A stretch of 7,101 nucleotides of DNA, from NCBI GenBank assembly GCA_030833825.1, contig JAURGL010000087.1:1-7101 (forward strand), in the 5' to 3' direction. Position numbers and translations under genes: made by a program. Positions 1 to 5,922 of this stretch are shown here, piece by piece; position 1 is the first letter of the stretch; each line of letters begins with the position of its first letter. Origin of the DNA: Vulcanococcus sp. SFB_649D_100_25 (lineage in GTDB: Bacteria > Cyanobacteriota > Cyanobacteriia > PCC-6307 > Cyanobiaceae). The notes under the pieces were generated by a model. That model searched no databases. It saw nothing but the letters and a program-made list of their open reading frames with translations, and was not told the DNA's origin.

Positions 1-1
1 C

Positions 2-565
2 CTAGCCGAGTTCTGCCTGCAAGGTCATCAGCCGGCTGAGCACCTCACCGCTGTGGCCAGTGGGTCTCACCCCCACCCATCGCTCCCGCAGGATCCCCGT
101 TGGGTCAATCAAGAAGGTGTGCCGTTGGGAGAAGGGGGCAATCCAACTGCCATAGGCCTTGCTCACACTGCCTCCGGGATCGGACAACAGGGGGTAGGCA
201 AGGGACTCACTGCCGCAGAACTCCTGATGGGATTCACTGCTGTCGGCACTCACTCCGACCACCTCGGCACCCGCGCGGTGGAATCGATCGAGATCGCGTT
301 GAAAACCCCGGGCTTCAATCGTGCAGCCTTCGGTGAAGTCTCGTGGATAGAAGTACAGCACAAGCCACTGACCGTGGAAATCCTTCAGACCCCGCTCAGC
401 AGGCTGCGCTCCATTGGCCGAAGGGACCACGCCCATCAGGCTGAAATCCGGCGCTGTCTGATTGAGCTCCGGGAGGATGCCACCCAATGAAAAAGCCTGC
501 GGCGCGAAGGCCAGCAGGCTGAAGGATGACAATCCCAGGGACGCGAGGAAGTCGCGACGGTTCAC
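2..565 (-). CDS. Tat-exported PrxQ/Bcp-type peroxiredoxin
   Basis: This 187-residue thioredoxin-fold peroxidase should reduce H2O2 and organic hydroperoxides through a cysteine sulfenic acid. The GTG start is chosen because it is followed at once by a twin-arginine signal: N-R-R-D-F-L-A at residues 2-8, a hydrophobic stretch to about 24, and a plausible signal peptidase site A-F-S before L27. This implies export to the periplasm or thylakoid lumen. The mature domain starts near residue 32. It has the peroxidatic motif P74-x3-T78-x2-C81 and the conserved R148 in the R-H-T-F-L-I-D strand. The usual PrxQ resolving cysteine five residues after the peroxidatic one is R86 here. The only other cysteine is C117 in the following helix, which may take that role. 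The gene lies 30 nt downstream of rpmB on the same strand with no hairpin between, so co-transcription is possible. The family is certain; the compartment is inferred. Confidence 0.93.
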   Translation of the reverse strand: MNRRDFLASLGLSSFSLLAFAPQAFSLGGILPELNQTAPDFSLMGVVPSANGAQPAERGLKDFHGQWLVLYFYPRDFTEGCTIEARGFQRDLDRFHRAGAEVVGVSADSSESHQEFCGSESLAYPLLSDPGGSVSKAYGSWIAPFSQRHTFLIDPTGILRERWVGVRPTGHSGEVLSRLMTLQAELG

Positions 566-595
566 TGGGTTTACTTCTTGAGGGAGTTTGTTGGC

Positions 596-832
596 TCAGA
601 TCTTGGCCAGGTTGATGCCCAGCTGCTTCGCGTAGGCACCCAGACCCTTCTTCTGGATGGTCTTGAGCGCGCGGGTGGAGACGCGGAGCTTGACGTAGCG
701 GTTGCCCTCAGCCCACCACAGACGACGCTCTTGCAGATTCACCTGCTGGAGCTTCTTCGTGCGGATGTGCGAGTGCGACACGGCCATGCCGTTGTTGGCG
801 CGCTTGCCGGTGAGCTGGCAGACCCGGGACAT
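596..832 (-). CDS. rpmB: 50S ribosomal protein L28 (bL28)
   Basis: This gene encodes a 78-residue bL28, a small basic protein of the large ribosomal subunit that binds 23S rRNA. It opens with the diagnostic S-R-V-C-Q-L-T-G-K-R, followed by the S-H-S-H-x-R-T-K-K block near residues 19-27 and the L-R-V-S-T-R-A-L-K-T segment near 49-58. It has a single cysteine (C5), so it is the zinc-free form that lacks the four-cysteine ribbon of some L28 proteins. Length and sequence are typical of picocyanobacteria. The ATG start at 832 matches the conserved N-terminus; no clear Shine-Dalgarno precedes it. It lies 64 nt after the mscS stop, with a large stem-loop in the gap, and 30 nt before the peroxiredoxin gene. 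Any promoter of its own would have to overlap that stem-loop or sit inside mscS. Confidence 0.97.
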   Translation of the reverse strand: MSRVCQLTGKRANNGMAVSHSHIRTKKLQQVNLQERRLWWAEGNRYVKLRVSTRALKTIQKKGLGAYAKQLGINLAKI

Positions 833-851
833 GTCCGAACTACAAAAACAA

Positions 852-900
852 CTGAACCTGGCCTAGTGGCCAAGCAGCCACAGTAGCAAGCCATGTTCAG
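852..900 (-). terminator. Stem-loop with T-rich tail between mscS and rpmB
   Basis: Bases 890-900 and 852-862 are complementary over 10 of 11 positions: six pairs, one mismatch, then four pairs. The 27-base interior holds a second 5-bp stem (877-881 with 866-870). On the minus strand the structure is followed directly by TTGTTTTTGTA (851-841). The upstream arm covers the mscS stop codon (899-897). This resembles a Rho-independent terminator for the upstream operon, although the two-part stem is less compact than a classical one. Since only about 19 nt separate it from the rpmB start, it could instead be an attenuator or leader structure of rpmB. Pairing is seen in the sequence; function is inferred. 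Confidence 0.5.
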
Positions 901-1952
901 CTGCCAGGGCTGGAGGCGATCAGAGGGCTCCGGACCTCGATGGTTTGCGTGGGGAAGGCGAATTGAAGGCCGCCTTGAGCAAAGCGTTGGACGATCTCCA
1001 GGTTGATCTGTTGCTGGACGTCCAGTGCCCGCTTGAAGTCGTTGGTTGGCACGAAATAGGCCAGCTCGAAATCGAGGCTGCTGCTGTTGAAGGCCACGAA
1101 ATGGGCCCTGTCAAACCGGGCATCCCCCTGCGCCTCCACGATCGATTGAAGGAGTCCGGGGACCTTCAGCAGTTGTTCGTGACTGGTGTCATAGGTGAGT
1201 CCCAAGCGGTAGAGCAGCCGCCGTTCCTTCATCTCCCCATAGTTCGCCACCACTGAACCGGTCAGGGCGCTGTTGCTCATCACGATGGCCTCTCCATTGA
1301 CGCTGCGCAGGCGGGTGGAACGCACTCCCACCCGCTCGACGGTGGCCACCACATCACCCACCTGGATCAACTGCCCGTTCTGAAACGGCTTGTCGAGAAG
1401 GATCGTGATGTATTCGAAGAACTCGGAGACCGGTTCTTTCAAGGCCAGTCCAGCGCCGATGCCGCCTGCGCTGAGCAGGGCCCAGATCGCCGCCATCTGC
1501 ACACCGATGTTCTGCAGATAGAGGACCGTCCCCAGGCACCAGATCAGGGCTCGCTGCAGAGGGGCGAGCGCTTGGATCATCCCGCTGATGGCCGGTTCAC
1601 CGCTGTGGGCAGCGGCCCGCTGAAGGAGCCTCCTGCAGATTCGGTTCGTAAGGCGAACCAACAGGATCACCAGGATTAACTTCGCGATCCCGAAGGCCAG
1701 GCGATCGATCCCTGGGCTGGTGGGAAGGATCTGCCAAGCCAGGCTGGCGCTCAAGACCCAGCCGGCGGCTGGGAAGGACTCAACCAGTACCGAGACGACG
1801 AAATCGTCGGTGTCACTGGCCGTGCGCCGGGTGATCCGGCCCAGGGATCGCTCCAGGACCTTGGCCAGAAGCGTGGACAGCAGCCCGCCCCCCACCAGGA
1901 TCAACAGGGCCGTCAGCGCGGTGGTTGCCAGGTTCGGGTTGAAACCCATCAC
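897..1952 (-). CDS. MscS-family mechanosensitive ion channel
   Basis: This is a 351-residue small-conductance mechanosensitive channel of the cytoplasmic membrane. Such channels open under membrane tension and release ions and small osmolytes during hypo-osmotic shock. Hydrophobic segments are visible near residues 8-30, 60-77, 84-102, 133-150 and 153-172. The last is Gly/Ala-rich and is the pore-lining helix (S-A-G-G-I-G-A-G-L-A-L, 161-171). The MscS beta domain follows with E-F-F-E-Y-I-T-I-L-L-D-K-P-F (177-190), G-V-R-S-T-R-L-R (209-216) and the conserved S-N-S near 226-228, then an alpha/beta C-terminal domain to about 340. It is longer than the roughly 286-residue E. coli MscS, with extra N-terminal membrane helices. 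The start is GTG at 1952, immediately after the ATPase stop, or the ATG at 1949; neither has a clear ribosome site, so translational coupling is likely. The family is secure; which solutes pass is not shown. Confidence 0.93.
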   Translation of the reverse strand: MMGFNPNLATTALTALLILVGGGLLSTLLAKVLERSLGRITRRTASDTDDFVVSVLVESFPAAGWVLSASLAWQILPTSPGIDRLAFGIAKLILVILLVRLTNRICRRLLQRAAAHSGEPAISGMIQALAPLQRALIWCLGTVLYLQNIGVQMAAIWALLSAGGIGAGLALKEPVSEFFEYITILLDKPFQNGQLIQVGDVVATVERVGVRSTRLRSVNGEAIVMSNSALTGSVVANYGEMKERRLLYRLGLTYDTSHEQLLKVPGLLQSIVEAQGDARFDRAHFVAFNSSSLDFELAYFVPTNDFKRALDVQQQINLEIVQRFAQGGLQFAFPTQTIEVRSPLIASSPGS

Positions 1953-2975
1953 TCAGTGAATGCGTACGCCCGTACGCGGATCGAAGTGCAACTCAGCATC
2001 GCTGGACCAGCGAACCTGCCAGGGACCTTCAGGCGCTGGCCGTGGGCGCAAGACCCGCAGTGTCGTTCCACCAGGGGTTGTGAGATGGACGACGACACGA
2101 TCCCCCAGCCATTCCTGGTGGCTGATCTGCCCGTCGAGACCTCGCCATCCCTCCGCTTGTGGGGCATCGGGCCGCGCGAGTTCCAGATGCTCCGGGCGCA
2201 GACCGATCTCCTGACCATCCCTGCTGAACAGGTTGATGGAGGGGGTGCCGATGAAACGGGCGACAAACCGGTTGGCGGGACGCGAGTAGAGCTGTTCGGC
2301 TGTGTCCAGCTGTTGCAGCCGACCCTCCTGCAGCACCGCGATCCGATCCGCCAGACCCATCGCCTCCTGTTGATCGTGCGTCACAACGATCACCGGAACA
2401 CCAGCACTGCGGAGTAGCTGACGCAGTTCCGGCCGCAGGTCCTCCCGCAGGCGGGCGTCAAGGTTGCTCATGGGTTCATCTAACAGGAACAGATCCGGCT
2501 GGCGAAGCAGGGCCCTGGCCAGAGCCACCCGTTGGCGTTGCCCTCCGGAGAGTTCAGCGGGGCGGCGCTGCCGCAGGCCCTCCAGCTCAAGGAGTGAGAG
2601 GACCCGTTGGAGCTCCCCCTGGATGGAGGCTTGGTTCTGACCGCGAAGCTCCAGGCCGAGACTCAGATTCCGCTCCACGCTCAGGTGGGGATAGAGCGCA
2701 TAGCTCTGAAACACCATTCCCACCCGCCGTTCCCCGGGGGGAAGTGGCGTGAGATTGCGCTCCCCTAACCAGACCGCTCCGCCGCTCAGCGGATCCAGTC
2801 CGGCGATGAGCCGCAAGGTGGTGCTCTTCCCACAGCCGCTGGGCCCGAGCAACGCCAAGATTTCTCCGGGCTCCACCTCCAGGCTGAGCTGGTCGAGCAG
2901 GAGCTGTGCCCCGATCCTGCGGCTGACCTGGGTGAGCCTGAGCTTCCCGGTTGACGTCGTGCTGGGCTGGCTCAT
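1953..2975 (-). CDS. ABC importer ATPase, MalK/UgpC (CUT1) type
   Basis: This is a 340-residue nucleotide-binding subunit that powers a carbohydrate-type ABC importer from the cytoplasmic side. The Walker A G-P-S-G-C-G-K-S-T is at 44-52, the Q-loop glutamine at 90, the signature L-S-G-G-Q at 142-146, Walker B L-F-L-L-D-E-P at 162-168, the D-loop S-N-L-D at 170-173 and the switch histidine at 200. A MalK-like TOBE/OB regulatory region runs from about 240 to the end, including G-L-R-P-E-H-L (258-264). The C-terminal part is slightly short against the usual 360-370 residues. I chose the ATG at 2975 because it overlaps the upstream permease stop as ATGA and begins just before the conserved domain. 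The open frame continues upstream to 3257, but that part is only a shadow of the permease. The subunit is of the type seen in GgtA, MalK and UgpC; the substrate cannot be read from it. Confidence 0.96.
   Translation of the reverse strand: MSQPSTTSTGKLRLTQVSRRIGAQLLLDQLSLEVEPGEILALLGPSGCGKSTTLRLIAGLDPLSGGAVWLGERNLTPLPPGERRVGMVFQSYALYPHLSVERNLSLGLELRGQNQASIQGELQRVLSLLELEGLRQRRPAELSGGQRQRVALARALLRQPDLFLLDEPMSNLDARLREDLRPELRQLLRSAGVPVIVVTHDQQEAMGLADRIAVLQEGRLQQLDTAEQLYSRPANRFVARFIGTPSINLFSRDGQEIGLRPEHLELARPDAPQAEGWRGLDGQISHQEWLGDRVVVHLTTPGGTTLRVLRPRPAPEGPWQVRWSSDAELHFDPRTGVRIH
1962..1977. repeat. 7-bp perfect inverted repeat at the ATPase 3' end
   Basis: Bases 1962-1968 and 1971-1977 are exact reverse complements separated by two bases, which folds realistically as six pairs with a four-base loop. 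It lies in the last codons of the ATPase gene (R-T-G-V-R), 6 nt before its stop and about 10 nt before the mscS start. A local mRNA hairpin could influence coupled initiation of mscS, but the repeat may be only a by-product of the coding sequence. Confidence 0.4.
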
Positions 2976-3760
2976 CCCTTGATCGCCCCTTGGGTGAGCC
3001 CGCTGATGATCTGCCGCTGGAACAGCAGCAACAACAGGATCATTGGTGCTCCACCAAGCACCGTTGCGGCGGCAAATGCCCCGTAGGGAATGGTGTAAAC
3101 CGACGAGCCGGCGATGCGGGCGATCGCAGGGGCCAGGGTGAGCAGCTCCTGGCGGCTCAGCCAGGTCAGGGCAATCGGATATTCGTTCCAGCAGAAGATG
3201 AACACCAACAGCGCTGTGCTTGCCAGGGCTGGCGCAATCAGAGGCAGCAGCACCCAACGAAGCCGCTGCCAGAGATTGAGGCCATCGATCAGGGCCGCCT
3301 CCTCGAGTTCCAGGGGGATCTCTCGAAAGGCAGCCCGCAGCAGCAGCACGGCGAGGGGGAGACAGAGACCGGCATAGGGGAGGCTGAGGGCCAGCAGGTT
3401 GTTGGCCAGCTGCCAGTCGCGGGCCACCTCCAGGAGGGCCAGAAAGAGCAGCACCGCCGGAAAGGCTGCAGCGGCTGCCACCACGAGACTGATCTGTCGG
3501 GCAGGGCGCTGGCCAAGACGACTGAGGCCGTAGGCACAGGGGATCGCCAGCGCCAGGGTGAGGAGGGTGCTGCTGGAGCCCACCAGGGCCGTGTTGACGA
3601 GGTAATGGCCGAAGGGGGGCTCAGCGCTCAGAAGCTGGCGGTAGTGATCCAGAGTCCAACCAGAACCGACCCCGGTGAGCGCCTGCGTGGGGCGCAGTGA
3701 GCTGTACAGCTGCCAGAGCATGGGGCCGAGACTCCAGAGCAGCAAGACCGTCCTGCCCAT
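2972..3760 (-). CDS. ABC importer permease, MalG/UgpE type
   Basis: This is the second membrane subunit of a carbohydrate or compatible-solute ABC importer, a binding-protein-dependent transport protein of the inner membrane. From the ATG at 3760 it has 262 residues, with about six hydrophobic segments. The EAA loop that docks onto the ATPase is clear: E-E-A-A-L-I-D-G-L-N-L-W-Q-R-L, then the L-P-L turn, about residues 153-174. The C-terminus, ending G-L-T-Q-G-A-I-K-G, is characteristic of the MalG branch. I prefer the ATG at 3760 to the GTG at 3769 because GGGGAG lies 8 nt upstream and the start overlaps the previous stop as TGATG; the GTG would add three residues. The stop overlaps the ATPase start by 4 nt (ATGA). 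The size is somewhat shorter than the roughly 280 residues usual in this family. The family is certain, the substrate unknown. Confidence 0.94.
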   Translation of the reverse strand: MGRTVLLLWSLGPMLWQLYSSLRPTQALTGVGSGWTLDHYRQLLSAEPPFGHYLVNTALVGSSSTLLTLALAIPCAYGLSRLGQRPARQISLVVAAAAAFPAVLLFLALLEVARDWQLANNLLALSLPYAGLCLPLAVLLLRAAFREIPLELEEAALIDGLNLWQRLRWVLLPLIAPALASTALLVFIFCWNEYPIALTWLSRQELLTLAPAIARIAGSSVYTIPYGAFAAATVLGGAPMILLLLLFQRQIISGLTQGAIKG

Positions 3761-4632
3761 CAACGCCACTCCCCAGCCAGGGGACGCCAGCGCCAGAGCA
3801 CGGCGCCGATGCCCCCCAGCAGCACAAGAAGGACGAATGAGCCAAGCGTGATCGTGGCGCTATAGCCGAAATCGAGGAATCGCATCGCGTTGAGGTAGGC
3901 ATACAGCGCCAGGCTTTCGGTGCTCCCAGCGGGACCACCCCCGCTGAGGACCTGAATCAGATCGAAGACCCCCAGTGCCTGGGCGAGTCGGAACAGCAGG
4001 GCGATCAGCAGGTAAGGAACCAGCAGCGGGAGGGTGATGCGCCATAGGCACTGCCATCGGGTTGCCCCCTCCAGCCTTGCCGCGTCATACAGGTCCTCGG
4101 GGATGGTCTGAAGGCCCGCCAGCAGCAGGAGCGCCACGAAAGGGGTTGTCTTCCACGTGTCGGCCCACACCAGGGCCAGCCATGTCAGTGCTGGGTTGGC
4201 CAGGAATCCGACGGGCTGCAGTCCAAGTGCCTGCAGCACCTGATTGATTGGACCGTAGGGGTCGTTGAAGATCCAGCGCCAGCCGAGGGCCATCACCGTG
4301 GTGGGCAAAGCCCAGGGCAGCAGGGTGATGGTGCGGATTGCAGCCCGTCCGCGGATCGGTTGATGCAGCAGGAGGGCCATGGCTAACCCAAGGATCAGTT
4401 CCAGCCCAACGGAGCAGACGGCGAACCGCAGGGTCTGGCCCGCGTCCTGCCAGAAGCGTCCATCGTTGAGCAGACGCAGCCACTGCTGGGCGCCCACCGG
4501 CCGTGGCTCCAGGCCTGTCACCACACTTTGGGCATGCCCGCTGAGCCAGAGGTAATGGAGCAGCGGTGCGATGAACAGTGCCAGCAGCAGGGCCAGTGCC
4601 GGTGCGATCAACAGCCAGAGTCTCCAGCGCAT
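3760..4632 (-). CDS. ABC importer permease, MalF/UgpA type
   Basis: This is the first membrane subunit of the importer, 290 residues with about six transmembrane segments, starting with an N-terminal helix at 5-30. It carries the EAA loop Y-D-A-A-R-L-E-G-A-T-R-W-Q-C-L-W-R-I-T, then L-P-L, at about 182-203. The motif S-G-G-G-P-A-G-S-T-E-S-L-A-L-Y-A-Y at 230-246 is typical of UgpA/MalF-type permeases. It lacks the long extra periplasmic domain of E. coli MalF, as is usual in this subfamily. The ATG at 4632 overlaps the stop of the binding-protein gene as TGATG, and its own stop overlaps the next permease in the same way, so the three genes are almost certainly co-translated. It should form a heterodimer with the downstream permease. 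Confidence 0.95.
   Translation of the reverse strand: MRWRLWLLIAPALALLLALFIAPLLHYLWLSGHAQSVVTGLEPRPVGAQQWLRLLNDGRFWQDAGQTLRFAVCSVGLELILGLAMALLLHQPIRGRAAIRTITLLPWALPTTVMALGWRWIFNDPYGPINQVLQALGLQPVGFLANPALTWLALVWADTWKTTPFVALLLLAGLQTIPEDLYDAARLEGATRWQCLWRITLPLLVPYLLIALLFRLAQALGVFDLIQVLSGGGPAGSTESLALYAYLNAMRFLDFGYSATITLGSFVLLVLLGGIGAVLWRWRPLAGEWR
3769..3774 (-). promoter_or_regulatory. Shine-Dalgarno GGGGAG that decides the permease start
   Basis: On the minus strand GGGGAG lies 8 nt before the ATG at 3760, a normal spacing, but directly against the alternative GTG at 3769, which is too close. This favours the ATG for the MalG-type permease. It is the clearest ribosome-binding site seen in the importer cluster. 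Confidence 0.5.
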
Positions 4633-5918
4633 CAGCCCCGGGCCCCACTGCTGAGGATCAGGCGTTCGCTGTTGCTCTGGAGCTGCTCCATGCCGGGGTC
4701 TGCCTTGATCTCCCCGGTGATCACCGCATTGAACTCACGGCTCAGCAGATCACTGAGTTGGGCGTAGATCGGTGTCAGCGGTCTCAGCACTGACGCCGCC
4801 AGAGCCCGCTGCAGCTCAGGGAGAACAGGGTTCTCGGCGATCAGGGCGGGATCGGTGAACACGCTCAGCCGTGTCGGGGTGTAACCCCACCTTCGGTTCA
4901 GTTCGGTCTGGGTTTCGGCGCTGGTCAGGAAGCGGAGCACCTCGATCGCCGCGGACTGATGGCCTGAACCGCTGAGCAGTGAGAAACCCCAGCTGCCTTG
5001 GGTGGCGGCGTGGGGTACCCCCACGGCACCCACCATCGTCGTGATGCCCACCTTTCCGGCCAGCTTGCTGCCGGGCCTGTTCAGCTCCGCCCAGGCATAG
5101 GGCCAGTTCCGCATGAAGGCGGCATCCCCTGTCTCAAAGGTCTGCAGGGCGTCCGCTTCAGTCATGTTCGCCACGCTGGGGGGCGTGATCCCGAGGATCA
5201 CGAGATCCCGCAACCAACGGCTCACGTTGCGGGCGGCAGCGCTGTTCAGCTGGGGCTGCCCTTGATCCAGCCAGCGCCCGCCAGCTCCCTGCAACAGCTC
5301 CACCACCACGCAACTCAAGCCCTCGTACTGGCGCCCCTGCCAGACGTAGCCCCAGCGCACCTTGCCGGCCCGCTGCAGCTGTTGACTGATGGCAACGAGC
5401 TCCTCGGGTGTCTGCGGCGGTTCGGGCATCAGATCGGTCCGCCAATAGAGGAGTCCCATATCTGCCACCAACGGCAGGCGCCAGAGGTGTCCGTCAAAGG
5501 CATTCCCCAGTTCGGCCCCCGGGGCGAGATCGTCGAGGGCACCACTGCCCAGCCACTGCTCGAGGGGTTCCAGCCAACCTGCCGCCGCATATTTCGGCGT
5601 CCAGGTCACATCCATCAACAGCAGGTCATAGGGACTGCTCCCCAGCAGCAGGCTGCTGATTGCCAGATCTGAAACCGCATCGGTATCGAGCGGTCCGCGA
5701 CTGACGCTCAGCTGAATCCGCGATTGGCTTTTGTTAAAGCGCTCCACCAAGGGGGCGGTGGCATCGGCGAACGAAGCCGGCATCAAGACCGACACCGGTT
5801 CCCTCTGAGGTGGATGGAGTGTCCGTGCCAGCCCGCTGACCCCCAGGCAGACCACAAGGAGTGTCAGGGCCAGCGGCCTCAACACTCCATGCTTCAAGGG
5901 GATCCGGATGAACCGCAA
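4632..5918 (-). CDS. Periplasmic sugar/compatible-solute-binding protein of ABC importer
   Basis: This is a 428-residue family 1 extracellular solute-binding protein (MalE/UgpB superfamily) that captures the substrate outside the inner membrane. The N-terminus has basic residues (R2, R5, K9, R14), a hydrophobic core at 15-28 and a likely signal peptidase I site G-L-A after residue 31. C24 lies in L-V-V-C, a poor lipobox, so a lipoprotein is unlikely but not excluded. Family blocks are Y-D-L-L-L-M-D-V-T-W-T-P at 97-108, A-G-W-L-E-P-L at 113-119, W-G-Y-V-W-Q-G-R-Q-Y-E-G-L at 189-201, and F-M-R-N-W-P-Y-A-W at 268-276. The Q-G-x-Q-Y-E-G block is what I associate with trehalose/maltose/glucosylglycerol binders, making GgtB-like osmolyte uptake a reasonable but unproven guess. 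The start is uncertain: TTG at 5918 (4 nt after the htpG stop) keeps a full signal peptide, and GTG at 5885 is an alternative. Confidence 0.93.
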   Translation of the reverse strand: MRFIRIPLKHGVLRPLALTLLVVCLGVSGLARTLHPPQREPVSVLMPASFADATAPLVERFNKSQSRIQLSVSRGPLDTDAVSDLAISSLLLGSSPYDLLLMDVTWTPKYAAAGWLEPLEQWLGSGALDDLAPGAELGNAFDGHLWRLPLVADMGLLYWRTDLMPEPPQTPEELVAISQQLQRAGKVRWGYVWQGRQYEGLSCVVVELLQGAGGRWLDQGQPQLNSAAARNVSRWLRDLVILGITPPSVANMTEADALQTFETGDAAFMRNWPYAWAELNRPGSKLAGKVGITTMVGAVGVPHAATQGSWGFSLLSGSGHQSAAIEVLRFLTSAETQTELNRRWGYTPTRLSVFTDPALIAENPVLPELQRALAASVLRPLTPIYAQLSDLLSREFNAVITGEIKADPGMEQLQSNSERLILSSGARG

Positions 5919-5922
5919 ACAA

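Noticed and set aside
566..595. Possible terminator or promoter between rpmB and the peroxiredoxin gene
   Set aside because: The 30-nt gap shows no hairpin and no convincing promoter boxes.
578..886. A 102-residue plus-strand frame opposite rpmB
   Set aside because: It mirrors the conserved L28 gene, starts with TTG, and shows no motif or ribosome site.
2976..3257. A longer ATPase reading frame with a 94-residue N-terminal extension
   Set aside because: The extra part is fully inside the permease gene in another frame, has no ABC-domain similarity, and the ATG at 2975 forms a standard ATGA overlap just before the conserved domain.
2951..3700. A 249-residue open frame on the plus strand
   Set aside because: It is antisense to the MalG-type permease, is rich in Gln/Gly as expected from the complement of Leu/Ala codons, and shows no recognisable domain.
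4998..5672. A 224-residue open frame on the plus strand opposite the binding-protein gene
   Set aside because: Its composition is dominated by Gly, Pro, Gln and His as in a shadow frame, and the minus-strand protein has clear family motifs throughout.
5845..5918. Lipoprotein signal on the binding protein (L-V-V-C at residues 21-24)
   Set aside because: The residue before the cysteine is Val rather than Gly, Ala or Ser, while a better signal peptidase I site lies at G-L-A, residues 29-31.
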